This document shows positions 11,106 to 22,614 of a DNA stretch of 64,000 nt, one piece after another. The notes beneath the pieces were generated by a model, which saw only the letters and a program-made list of their open reading frames with translations, had not been told where the DNA came from and made no database searches. Position 1 is the first letter of the stretch, and each line of letters begins with the position of its first letter. Origin of the DNA: Ophioderma brevispina (taxonomy: Eukaryota; Echinodermata; Ophiuroidea; Amphilepidida; Ophiodermatidae); assembly GCA_023653785.1 (NCBI GenBank), contig JAMKCH010011908.1, positions 20,444 through 84,443 of the forward strand. Reading direction: 5' to 3'. The translations under genes were made by a program, and so were the position numbers.

Positions 11106-11782
11106 TGTTAAACCCCCCTCACCACACAATCTCTACCATACTTTTTACAAGAGAAAAAGAAGGAAGTAGTCCCGATATAGCGTCGGTTCCATATATAGTG
11201 TGTGTATGTGTTGGTGTTGAAAATATGCAAAAGTGCATCCATATTGCCCAATTTCAGGTGGGTTAGTCTCAAAATGAAAAGAATAATGAAAATACAGCTA
11301 ATCTACCGGCAGAAATGTCTGATTCAGATGGCAAAAACTTTCTTGTCTGCCTTACTGTAAAACTCCATTTATAATCAACTAATGGCTTTTGTGTTATGGC
11401 AATTTAGACCATGAACAAATATTAGAAAAAAGGGGGGAAAGTGGAGCATTTTCTTTGCCTCTAACTCCAAATCCTATTTATACCATCCGCTTTACTTCCT
11501 GTGATCAAACCGCAATGAGAAAGAAAAGCTTAAATCAATCCATTGCTGGATAGAGGTTCATAGCCAAACTCCGGCATTTTTCTTTTCAATTACATAAATA
11601 CATAATGCATGCCCTCATATACATAAGTACAAATCAAATTTTGTGATTTAAATGCAGACACCACATAGGCATGAGTTCTGAGTGCTCCAAGATTAGATTT
11701 CAAAACCTAGTGATTTTGTTAAAGGGGTTTCCCAGGGTGATTCTTCAACATTTTGATATTCATCTATGTCTAGTCATTTCTT

Positions 11783-12120
11783 AACGACCACCACATCAGT
11801 CATTATGCTAAATCAGCAAATCGAAAAAATCATCAAAAATCAGATTTTCACATGTATGTAACAAGTACAGGTATCCTAACATACCCTGCAAATGAATAAT
11901 ACCAGAAGCAACCTAATAGCACAAAATCCGAGAGATTTTAGTCTTACTGTCCGTTCGGACACTTACTACAACACGTATTGAATGGAGGATCGTATCTTGG
12001 AACACTGCCGTTTTCTTCCTTTCTGTCAATTCTACAGCTGGAAAAGGTAACTTATGAGAATTCTACAGACTTATCCTTCACTTTGAAGCTATATTCCTGC
12101 ACATTTCAAATATTTTTCAA
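11783..12120 (-). mobile_element. Insertion in unit 2 related to 15,637-15,810
   Basis: Unit 1 is continuous at about 2,800-2,815 where unit 2 has this insert. The part 11,790-11,985 is an inverted homologue of 15,637-15,810 (shared CGGACAGTAA, GACTAAAAT, GGCAGGGTATGT, AGGATACC, CAGATTTT). The insert is bordered by TTAA-like sites (cTTAAcgacc and ctTTAAatta). Weak inverted ends (CATCAGTCATT and CTATCAGTGATTT) are visible. No coding sequence. Confidence 0.6.
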
Positions 12121-12231
12121 ATCACTGATAGTTCTTTAAATTACAGGTATTTTTTAATTATGGGTTTTAAGTCTGCATTTATTGTTAATGTTATTGTGGG
12201 TGCCTGTTTTTTTATTTTTGTCTTTTGCACA

Positions 12232-12295
12232 GCACTCAGTCATGCCCAGAGCGCCATATAAAATGTCCATTACTATTGTTATTGAATGTGTACTG
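12232..12295 (+). repeat. Possible SINE 3' tail remnant, unit 2 copy
   Basis: This is the counterpart of 2,885-2,965, with the string GCGCCATATAAAATGTCCAT and a following tactattgttattg. Confidence 0.35.
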
Positions 12296-13220
12296 ATTAC
12301 GCGCATATTTACCCGTATTTTTTTGTTGCTTATGCTATCGCATCCCGATCAGGTTTCCCAGAAAATCTAGGGACGTCTGTTCTATCTTAGCCAGCGCGAT
12401 GTTTCCCCCGAGTGTTTTGAGGTGGTTAACTGGGAGAAATACGATCATACTGTGGCGTACAAGCAGAATCACGAGATGTGAAGACGGGTGTATGTGCTTT
12501 GCATGCTTCATGGCTCAACATTAGGCTGTTTTTTCTTTTAAAGGGACATAAAGATTTTCTGAGCGAAAATAGTTTTTTTGAAATAATACAAATACTTTTT
12601 GTGGTTTTACTCTTAAGGCATTATCATATGACAATATAAAAGAATAATGCTGTTGTTTTCGTCCAACACTGTGTAGTCTTTTACAATATGATTGCAGTAA
12701 CAATTGCATGCTGTATTGTCAGCGAGTGATACTCAAGGAGCTATGGAATAAGAGATTTATAGCCAAAAGGCCACCCTTTTCACAATTCAAAAAATGGAAA
12801 AAAAAAACCTTTTTATCCCCCCGGCTTAAAAGCCATGGGGATATTGTGACAGTGACAGAGGGATATGGGATATGTGTGGGTGTGTGGTGTGAGTGTGTCT
12901 GTGTTCATTTGGTTGAAGTTAGGTTGCTGAAAAAGTTGAACTTCCTACCAGCTTCCCAATGACGGTGCTCGGTGTGTGTGTGGGTAGTGGTGGCCATGCA
13001 AGTAATACCCATGCGCTGATTTGTCACCTTATTTGGCATATTAAGAGCGGTCATTTTGCATATTTGCTCCCCGCCAGAGGGATCTTGTAAGGTTTAACTT
13101 GCCGTGTTTTTTTTATTAACTTAATGTGGAATCAAGCAATGAAAATGCATCAATGAGTATAATCACGCCATGTCTATGGTCAGAGACAAACTCCATTGTA
13201 CAGAACCCTCACATTTGGAA

Positions 13221-13500
13221 TTAAAGGTCAATGGTCCGATTGTTAATAGCCTTGTCACCAGGACCCAGGGGATTGTTACTGGAAAGTGAAGTCAAAATTT
13301 GATATCATAAGAAAGCTACTATTTTTCTCATTTACCCTGTGGATGTTGGTTGGACGTTCTGAGTGAAGATTGCCCCTTTGTGTCGACCATATTTAAGTTA
13401 TACAGTACTCTAGGGGGATTACAAAATCCCGTTTCTAGCTCTCACTTCAAAACGGGTTGAAATATACGTACGAAATTTTACAGATGGAATTTTAGAATGA
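13221..13500 (+). repeat. TTAAAGGTC-family interspersed repeat, copy 1
   Basis: It starts TTAAAGGTCAATGG and contains TAATAGCCTTGTCACCAGGA, GAAAGCTACTATTTTT, CAGTACTCTAGGGGGATTAC and AAAACGGGTTGAAATATACG. Other copies are at 20,843-21,290, inverted at about 22,150-22,598, and at 62,812-63,190. All start at a TTAA. No transposase is seen and the right end is not defined. Confidence 0.8.
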
Positions 13501-15240
13501 AAGTAAAATTAAAAAAAAAAAAAATTTATAGACTTAAATCGCGTCATCCCCCTTTTTATGCATTTGTCTCTATTTCAACCCGCCTTCACATGTTTTGATC
13601 ATTCATGAGCATAATTTCATTATTTAATATAGTAGATTTCAAAATAATTGAGCCTCATTTTAAAAGTTGTAGGTCCGTCCATTCACCATGAGAGGTAAGG
13701 GGAATTATTTAAATGGCCACAGGTAAAAAAGTTGATGATACTAATACAATTATAGTAATGTAATTAAGATAGATGGATGTCTTCATTTGAAGTATCGGGT
13801 GACAACACTAGCATTTATTCATTAAACGTTGTTAATTTGAACAATTAAATACCATGACACTGAAAAATAACACTCACTTACACAGCATTGGAGAAATAAT
13901 GCATTCTTATATCGATGCACACATAACACAACTAAGTTTGTAATTGCGTCATCAAAAAATGGCAATCTTGTATAAGGATGTTTGGTCATATATCAACTTT
14001 TGGCCTCGTTCCAAGCCTCAACCTCTTCCAAAATGTCTTCTGAAGCGTCGAATGCCCGTGCTTAACAAACAAGAACGGCCATTCCGCGTAGCAAGCGTTT
14101 TACGACAGAATAAAAACATTCTGTAACCACGAGCGCACGAGTAGGGTGGATGCATGTGACCTTTGCAGATGAGGCGCTCTTGTGGAAATTGTTTAGGGTG
14201 CATCAATTGGATGGAAATAAAAACAAGGATTTAGCTTAGGAAAAATGGTCTAAAATAGATAAAAAACAAATATCTCACAAATAGCCAGTTAGTTTATATA
14301 TTTTTAAATTTGTAGTTTGTAGTATTAATCTGTTTTGGTGTAAGAGCGCACGGGCCTAAATTATAATAATTCATAGCGGTGCTTTATGCATTATTTTCAT
14401 TATTTTTGTTAATTCGTATTATAATCAGATAAGAAAAAAAGCTTTTGCCTTACCTATTGTTCCGAATTTGGGTTTGGTATTCATCATGCTGGCAAAAAAA
14501 AATGTTGTGCTGCTGGATTTTCGGGGAGGGGGCCCTTCGATACTGTGCCCTTTTTCCCCAAATATAGTATTTCATTTGAAATATGCTTGTTTAAAAAAAA
14601 ATTCGGAGATGTCAGGGGGAAGAATCCTTCATGACATGTAGGTCTGTTATTTCTAGTAGCTAAAAGCTATCAAAACCCTACCGGAATATCAACAATGGCA
14701 TAAATTTCTTTTACATTGGGGGGATGGCGTTGATAAAATTTATAATGTGCTGGAATTTTACCATTTTAAACTATTATGTAAAATATGAGTTTTTTTTGTC
14801 ACAAAAAACACATGAACAGGCATCAGCATGTGGGGCGGGGGTGGGTGATCGATATTGACCATTCCCCTCATTCAAATATTGGGGAGGATATATTCCCCCA
14901 AATTTACCTCCTATGCCTAATATATAGGTTGATGAAACCCATGGGGATGCAACCTCTACTGTCACAAACTGCAGATATACACTTTAACACTTATCCTGGA
15001 CTCGTGACTAGGCACATCATGGGCTCAACACCGGGAGTTTAGCGGAGAAGATAAGAAGATAAGCAATCACTGACCTCCCGTCCGACAAACAAGCGTGGGC
15101 ACATGAGCTGATATCGGGTTGCAGTAGTTTCATGTGATATACGGCTCGTGGCGAGACACTCTGCGCTAGAAAATCTAGGGCAATCTGGGTCAAAATGCTA
15201 TGTCTCGCTAATTTTGAGTGAAATAGTGCCAGTTGACTGG
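13500..15240. other. No recognised feature
   Basis: AT-rich non-coding DNA. A C/G-rich patch near 14,800-14,970 resembles the G-rich repeats elsewhere only loosely. A segment at 14,990-15,045 shares ggactcgtgactaggca-type sequence with 44,878-44,930. Confidence 0.4.
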
Positions 15241-15249
15241 CCTAAAACA

Positions 15250-15297
15250 ATGGAACCAAGTGAAATGGCGGTAGAAGAAGTGACCAAAGTCCAGGCA
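15250..15297 (+). CDS. Possible first coding exon with GTAAGT donor
   Basis: An ATG in good context (aaaacaATGG) opens 16 codons reading MEPSEMAVEEVTKVQA and runs exactly up to a consensus donor GTAAGTG at 15,298. The frame is also open upstream from 15,148. No partner exon was found and the protein is not recognised, so this is only a signal match. Confidence 0.18.
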
Positions 15298-15824
15298 GTA
15301 AGTGTGCTAACTTTCAGACATACTATCAGCTGATTTACACGAAAGATAAACAAATATTTGAAAACTTGCAGGAATAGCTTAAAAGTGAAGAATAAGTCTT
15401 TAGGACTCTCATAAGGTATATTTTGCCAACTGAACAAAGACAGAAAAGAAAGAAAACAGAGTTTCAAAAGATACGAATCCCAATTCAATTACACGTTGTA
15501 CTAATTCGAAGAGAACACCGATCGATTCTCACAGTGTTCTCGTATAGCATCATATGTGAGAATCAATTTATCCCATTGAATCATGTATTAAGTGTTGTCA
15601 TTTCAAGTAATTTTGATTCTCGTAAACTCAGATGAATTTGCATCCCTGTAAGTGTACGTTTCGGACAGTAATGACTAAAATATCTGATTGGTCCTTATTA
15701 GGGTGTTCAAGACTTATCATTGGCAGGGTATGTAGGATACCATTTTTACTGGATTACAAAAATGCAAAAATCTGATTGTTGATGATTTTTTTCGATCTTC
15801 TGATTAGCAAATCACTGATAGTGC

Positions 15825-16020
15825 CTAAAAAGTTAATCCTAGGATTGTAGTTAGTGACCAATCATGTTAGGATTTAAAATCTCTATTACATTAACATTAA
15901 ATCATATTAGATTTGGAATTCAAATCTAGTAGATTGAATAATAAGGCAAATAGGATGTATTTAATGTGCAAATCTATTTTGATGGTCACTAACACCAATC
16001 ATAAAGGATTAACTTTGAAC
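15825..16020. mobile_element. Foldback (palindromic) MITE, about 200 bp
   Basis: AGTTAATCCT (15,831-15,840) with TTAGTGACCA (15,851-15,860) is mirrored by TGGTCACTAA (15,983-15,992) and AGGATTAACT (16,005-16,014). The centre is AT-rich and partly self-complementary. It lies next to the sequence homologous to 11,783-12,120, so the two may be parts of one family. Confidence 0.7.
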
Positions 16021-16850
16021 TCGCCTAAATTTAGAGTGTAGGATGAAACAAAAAGTATGAAAACACGGAACTAGGATGCGAACAAAAAGCTAGAAAAAGG
16101 TGTGAAATCGAATGTTATAAATCGAAAGCATAACAAGAAGAAAGCAAAAAAGAAAATGAAAAAGAAAGACTAATATTTGAATACACAGGATACATTGCAT
16201 GTCCTATATGATCATAGCACAAAGCCTAAAGGTGATTGCTTGACGGGTTGATCGATCCGCGATGGTTACGGCAAAACTCATGCGCGATCACATGTTGCAG
16301 TATTATTCTGCATTTTTGGTCTGGAGGGTGCCGCACTAAAGATGTCGCAAGGGTCCATTTTTTCAGGAAAAATAATGATTTTCGCCGATGAATTTCTCAA
16401 AGGGACTTGGTGACCCCATGTTTTTTTGGTTTTATTAGAAAGCTGCATGAGGAGCGCAACTATACTTGAAAAAAATCAACAACAAAATATTATAGGCCTA
16501 AATGTTTAGATATAACCCCAAATGTCCTTGAAAAAAATGATTTTTCCCTATGAACTTATGTAGTAATTTGGCGAAAAATGTGTATTCTGTGCTAATGGCT
16601 TTAACTCAAAAGTGCATCGCTTGACCGTTTTTTTTCTGAATTTTCGTTCATTCGACGATGAAACCGGATTTATGCGAAGTTTGAAGAGAAAATTATGGCA
16701 GGAAGTATATATGACCCAAACCACTTAAGAGATTAATGCAAAACGGATTTGATATCCCGACCAACAATGGCATAAGTCCTTCAATCATTAACAGACAATT
16801 GTATAACTCAATGCATTAGTTTCCAGTAAGCCGATTCTGTACAGGAACTT
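16020..16850. other. No recognised feature
   Basis: AT-rich DNA with several A and T runs. No repeat partner inside the window and no convincing frame were found. Confidence 0.4.
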
Positions 16851-16990
16851 TGAACCATGGTCACAATATGTTTTGTAATGGCAACAAAGGCCTAGTCTCT
16901 GCATGGCCGGGAATTGAACCCCAAATCAATATCACCCTTATCGAGATATGCAAGGAGTCTCATGTAATTTGAAATCTACTATAACTGAGC
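16850..16990 (-). repeat. tRNA-like (SINE or pseudogene) fragment
   Basis: On the minus strand GGGGTTCAATTCCCGG (16,908-16,922 region) has the form of a tRNA T arm and B box. The matching A box is not convincing, so a functional tRNA gene is unlikely. Confidence 0.3.
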
Positions 16991-18446
16991 AAGAAATTAG
17001 TATTGTCCTAAAAATGTGCATATTCTGCTATCTACTGAAGATTTCTTGAGAGCTTGCATAGCTCCCAGAAACAACACCATTTTCTGTTTCCATTGCTTAA
17101 AGTCAATGTTAGAAATAAAATAGCTTACTCTCTACTCATCATAGTGCCTGGCCTTTGGGGATTGAAAGGAGAGGGTATATTCAGGGAGGGGGTACTCGAG
17201 TGGGTTGCTTACTGGGTGGGGGGGGGGGTAAAATGTATCAATCAAAATAGCTTCACTATCTTAATAAAGAAAAGAGCAGCCATCGTTTGTAATACCTGTG
17301 TACACACAGGTCTCAAAAGCTGCCATATGCTTTATCCATGGTGTTGCTATTTGAATTGAATTAGCTACAGTAAAACAACAACACTAGACTGCTGAATTTT
17401 GAAACAATGGCAGCTAGACTGCTGAATTTTGTACCTTAGTCGTAGACTAGCTACTCATGTTAATTCACAATCTGAATGTTTCAGTTAGTTTAGTCTAGAG
17501 AGTGTACAATTTCACATCTCCATTCAACCTTGCCTGTCGTGCTGCTACTCACGTTTTTATGTTAGGATAAGGGTTAAATTTTAAGATTATGACTGGAGGT
17601 AGAAGTATACAAAAGATGACAATAGTTGTTAATGCCCAAAGGGTCAACTTACTGCGAATGATGTATTCTCTGACCCTAGGGCTGAACTCTTGCTAATTCA
17701 TAATTCTCTCGCACCATATAAAATGCAATATTACCTGTAAACACTTTGAACAAGGTAAATGCTTTTGGAAAGAGGACAGGGATTTAAAATGAGGGAAATT
17801 ATGGAAAAAAACAGCCCAAGGTTGAACAGCTTTTGAAAATGCCCAAAGTCTGAAACTTTTTTGCCTTGATAGAACACCAAAAGCATCTAAAAAAATTATC
17901 AAACTTAATTCCATTACAAGAACACACGCAATGCAGTGGGATGCCCATACCACACCACATTACTAACTATATAATTGCGCACTTTCTTTAAACGCCTCTT
18001 CACTACACAGTTCATGCGAAACGTGACTGTCCAAGTCCTTAGATGTATTCTAGGCTCAGACACTTCAAGAAATAACCATCTGAAGACGTGCATTGGATTT
18101 TAAAAATATTAAACACATCCACTTTATCAATCAGATCTGCAATGTTGTAAAGGTTCACTAGCACTTGGAAGTTAAAATTTGCACCGAGAGCGGGGCTTCT
18201 CATTTGCATCAGTTTCATCCCACTCACTTTATCACTAACCGTAAATGGACAACTAGACATTATACCTTGATCTTGACTTGATGGTGCTGCTCTAGTCTAC
18301 AGACAAGTACCACTTTTCAGTTCTGTGCACATAGAAATTGCATTGAAAATACACCCATGGTTGTATTGACCATTTTGAAATCCAGATATACCTCCTGATG
18401 TTGCATAATAGAACCATTAAACACATCACTTCATTGATAAACTCAT

Positions 18447-18719
18447 GGCTGGTATTCTCAAAGGGAGTCTACCTTTAGATTCAAGTTTAAACCAGGGTTA
18501 GTCCTACATGAGTGGACCTTTTTTCCTTTCAACATACTAAGAAAGTTTAAAACAACGGGTGAGAAAATTCCTCAACCGAACGGTCCATCCATGAGGAATT
18601 TTCTTGCCTGTTACGGCACACCTTCAGAGTATGTTGAAAGGAAAAAAGGTCCACTCATGTAGGACTAACCCTGGTTTAAACCCAGGTCTAAAGTTAGACT
18701 CCCTTTGAGAATATCAGCC
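18447..18719. mobile_element. Palindromic MITE, 273 bp
   Basis: The left end GGCTGGTATTCTCAAAGGGA is mirrored by the right end (read inward GGCTGATATTCTCAAAGGGA). The inverted arms continue for about 90 bp each with AACCAGGGTTAGTCCTACAT and GAGTGGACCTTTTTTCCTTT. The right half survives in unit 1 (about 4,930-4,970 and 5,864-5,955), where the 893-bp element is inserted into it. This MITE therefore predates the duplication. No coding content. Confidence 0.85.
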
Positions 18720-19760
18720 TCAGTGATTTAACCCCCATGAGCACTACACACCTTTTACACAGCATTTCTGATTGGCTAATTACATCATACCTTCATTTCA
18801 ATAACCAATTGAAATTCAGCTTCTGTATAGTCAAGCTCTAGCCCTCTTAATCCCTACCACTATACTTACCATGTTCCTGATTGGCTCAAAATATCACACA
18901 AATTCCACTGTGACCAATGGGCACGTAGAACCCATAGAGTTAAGTTTGCTGGCTAATTGAACTTGTAAGACAGTTACTGTGCATTGAGAGTGGTTGCTTC
19001 ATTTGCATTGGGTTCCTCCTTAACCATAATTAGGCATTTTACCTTAATCTTGACTTTGATAGTGCTCTTCCACTCCAGTGACAAGTACCATTTTAAGAGA
19101 ACATTTTCCTATTCATTATTTTGTAAACATGTTGTTGGGAAATTGTATCAAGGCTGCCGTTTGTGTGCTGATGCATGTTTGTCTCAGGGTGGGCAGCCAA
19201 ATCATGATCATGTCAATGTAAAAGTTTTAAGAATTGCAGTCAAACCTTTGAAGAGAGCTGTAGAGTGAAAGTGGAAGGGGAGGGACTGATTCATTATTTG
19301 GTTTTGTTTTCCTAAACAACTTTTGCTAAATAAAACAAGAACTAATATGACAGAGAGCAGCTTTCTGTAATCAAAACTTCAAACACACATTTGATACATC
19401 GGTTAATATCTTTCCTAAAAGGATTATTCAAATTAAAAAGCAAGATTATTATCCTGGGTGCAGCTGACATTTAACGCAATATATTGTTCATGGTATCATA
19501 AAATAAGACATTTTCATTTTCATGTGTAATTCATTTTTAGAACACTATTTATTCCACCTCACTATTTTATCAGATCTTATCTTTTTTTTGCAATGGCATA
19601 TGAGGTGTATTTTTATTCATACCCAACACTCGCAAAGTCCCACAGGACCGACAGTTAGTTACACAGAAGGGGGAGACCCTGTTTTGTTACATCCTCGGCT
19701 GTATTTTTTCCCTGTCTTCTCCGACAGATCGACTGTGTAACTTTTCAATCAATTCCGCGC

Positions 19761-19831
19761 AATCACGGGTCAGTAACCCGTTGATTCTCACGGAGCAAGT
19801 GGAGCGAAACGATGCTCCGTCGGGGCGGCAT
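19761..19831. other. 71-bp double-hairpin block identical in both units (copy 2)
   Basis: Identical at all 71 positions to 7,364-7,434, with the same two stems. A few bases outside (for example ttaatgg here against taagg in unit 1) the copies differ. Confidence 0.5.
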
Positions 19832-20749
19832 TAATGGCACTTGATATAGTAACCTAGATTCGGTCGTTAGTGCTATTCCTGCTCAGCCTTGTTTATTGTT
19901 TAGCGTAGAATGAATGTTGTGGCTGTTGATTTATGCACTTGAAGAGGTGGTGTATGTGTATTTCTGGTGTAGTACTTGTTGCGGTCCCAAGGGGGGGGGG
20001 GTTGGTAATGTAAGTCGGCACTACATTTTCAATGTGCGTATACAGCATGCTCATTGCATGCGGCATTCTGGGGACTACTGGTGACATAAAAAGAGAGCAT
20101 AAATAGAATTCCCTTACACCTCCTTTACTGTGCAATGTTCAAAATGTTATTAATATCTAATGGGGATGTATTTTTAGTCATACTAGACTGTCAAGTGCCT
20201 CCAGAAAATGATTGAAAATTTGTCCCAGTACATTTTCAGCTTGTTGCTGTTTGATTGCTTTGACACTGATCTGGAAAATACATTATCTAAGCTCTGAATG
20301 CAGTACCTATTTTCACAAATCTGTTTGAAAGTCTCATTTGTTATGACAAAGCAGATTAAAATAAATAATCTTAATATAGTGATGCAGTTTTGGTAACCGA
20401 TTTGGATTATTTATTTCACTAGCTGCATCATTTGCAGATAATTTAATTTGCAGGCAAACTTCATCATGATTTTTCTTAAAGATCTAGGATTACATAGATT
20501 TCTGTGGAGGTTGGACAATAGAGGGCACTATAACATGCAAATCATGACCTTTGTAGTCCTACATGGCAAGTTACTTGCAATTAATTTTTTTTAAATTTTA
20601 CAGGGGTAATGGCTCTTGCATGCCCCTACCAATATTCAGTTGTCAAAATTGTGTCACTACCACTTAAAATTGTTCTAAAAATAAAAGGGACAGTTTGCAT
20701 AGAGTCAATCAGCTGTATTCACAGTTCAAACAGTATTTTTTTGTGTCAT

Positions 20750-20830
20750 TGCTGATGTTGTCTTCATTGTTGTCATCGTTGTCGTCATCATCACCGCAGT
20801 TGTTATTATTGTTGTTGTGGATGATATTGC
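20750..20830. repeat. GTT/GTC-rich low-complexity tract
   Basis: Irregular trinucleotide-like repeats (tgttgtc, gtcatcatcac, ttgttattattgttgttg). The unit 1 counterpart is at 8,320-8,395. Confidence 0.75.
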
Positions 20831-20842
20831 TGTCGTTTATTG

Positions 20843-21290
20843 TTAAAGGTCCATGGCCCGATCGCTAATAGCCTCGTCCCCAGAAGCCCCAGATTTTACC
20901 AGAAGTGGTGAACATTTTGGTATCAGATGAAAGCTACTATTTTTTCTTTCCTCATTTAAACCAACCCTGTGAAAATCTTGAGAGCCACAGGATGTTTTGT
21001 TTGGAAGTTATGAGCGAAAATGTGACCCAATTTGGTCGACCAATATTATTATTTAATAATTTTACACAGTACTCTATGGGTCTTACAAAATCACGTTTTT
21101 AGCTCTTGCATCAAAACGGATTGAAATATCGGCGCGAAACTTTACAGATGGGGTCTTGGATTGAAGGCCAATCTATCAAGATCCTTAAATCAGGCCATCC
21201 TCATTTAAGTTGGCTGTTGATGTTCAAGAAGAGACCGACCCCCCCCCAAAAAATAGAATCATTAGTGAACATTTATTGTTCACCTTCCTT
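20843..21290 (+). repeat. TTAAAGGTC-family repeat, copy 2
   Basis: It starts TTAAAGGTCCATGG and contains GCTAATAGCCTCGTCCCCAG, GAAAGCTACTATTTTTTC, ATTTGGTCGACCAATATTA and GAAACTTTACAGATGGGG. It is inserted in unit 2 at the place where unit 1 has its CpG-rich block. Confidence 0.85.
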
Positions 21291-22149
21291 TTGATAGATG
21301 CTTGATCGCAAAAGTGCTCTTTGATCACAAATTTTGCAATAGTTTTAAAGAAAAACCTTCTTTCTGAATCTCAAATATAAAAGAGACAAAATTTAGGGCC
21401 GTCATTTGTACAACTATTCAACAAGGTTTTTTAAAAAACTTTTCATTTACTTGTGCTATCAAGACCTATACATCTATGACCAACCCACATCAAAGTGCCT
21501 AAATCAGTTTGTATGTAGGCCTATGTAAGGAAGCTCAAAATCACAAAATTAAAAACAAAGTGAAAGAGCTGAAATCTTGCGAAACACGAAAATTTACACA
21601 CACAAAAATTTCCACGTTTACAGTACTGCAATTGAGCAGACGACTGAAAAACAAAACAAAAAAGTCTACTAAGAATAACTACTCAACCAAGCCTACTTAC
21701 AAGAAAGTAGAAACCATTTTAAGAACAGCAAGTGAATTTTAGTGTTATTAATGGATGCGGCAAGTTGCTTTGCGGAATGTGTAAACAAATTTCAAGCCTG
21801 GCAAACATGCCTTCATCTGTATTTTTACCTGGCTATTTATATAACTGTGTACAAGAGTCATGTTGGCACGGGAAATGTTACAGCGAAGTAGTTCTACAGT
21901 ACGACCTCTTCGTTCTGTTTTTGATGGCTGTTGAGCTACTGTAACCCCAATAGAGGTAAAGGTTGTATCTTTTATCAATTTAGCTTATCAGCAAAAGTAA
22001 CTCATCCATTGTAAATAAGCCTGTAACTTCAAAAGTATTAGTCGTAATTATATGAGACACCAGGAGAAGGAACACTTCATTATGGTAATTTGAACACCTT
22101 AATTTTTACAATTTTCCCAGATCCATTACATGCAAAACTTTCAGGTAAC

Positions 22150-22598
22150 CCATGTTCATGCACAGGAGAAAACAATCAATTTTTGCATTTTTTTTGGAAA
22201 AAAACACTCCCCGCCTTAAAAATTTCCCGTTTTTGCCAAAATCGGATCTTAAAGGGGGATGGGCCCGATTAAGGATAGGTTGAAGTTTGATCTTGAAAGA
22301 TTGACCTTCACTCCAAAACCCCATCTGTAAAGTTTCGCGCCGATATTTCAATCCGTTTTGATGCGAGAGCTAAGAATGTGATTTTGTAAGCCCCATAGAG
22401 TACTGTGTAAAATTAATATTGGTCGACCAAAATGGGGCATATTTTCGCTCAAAAGTTCCAAACCAAACATCCTTTGGCTCTAAGATTTCACAGGGTAAAT
22501 GAGAAAAATAGTAGCTTTTTTCTGATACCAAAATGTTGACCACTTCTGGTAAAATCTGGGGGGGAAGAGGATATTAGAGATGGGCAATGGACCTTTAA
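22150..22598 (-). repeat. TTAAAGGTC-family repeat, copy 3 (inverted)
   Basis: This is the inverted counterpart of 20,843-21,290, ending on the plus strand with CAATGGACCTTTAA. The DNA between the two inverted copies includes 21,725-21,850, which belongs to the segmental duplication. The pair is therefore better read as two separate insertions than as one foldback element. Confidence 0.85.
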
Positions 22599-22614
22599 TT
22601 TACCAACCTTTTAA

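Larger units (their letters stand above)
12870..17525. other. 4.6-kb block present only in unit 2
   Basis: Unit 1 runs directly from 3,530 to about 3,560 across the position this block occupies. It opens with a TG-rich stretch (12,868-12,990) and holds a TTAAAGGTC-family repeat (13,221-13,500), a foldback element (15,825-16,020), a tRNA-like fragment (about 16,850-16,990) and a G run (17,216-17,229). I see no terminal repeats joining its two ends and no gene, so it is probably a composite of insertions or sequence lost from unit 1. Confidence 0.6.
9755..21850 (+). repeat. Unit 2 of the large tandem segmental duplication
   Basis: This is a direct copy of 690-9,390, separated from it by about 365 bp, and longer because of insertions at 10,555-11,105, 11,783-12,120, 12,870-17,525 and 20,846-21,720. 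The blocks stay collinear, so a tandem duplication followed by independent insertions and losses is the simplest account. No gene is recognised in it. Confidence 0.88.

Noticed and set aside
20843..22598. A single foldback transposon of 1.75 kb
   Set aside because: The interior includes 21,725-21,850, which is part of the segmental duplication and present in unit 1 without the arms.
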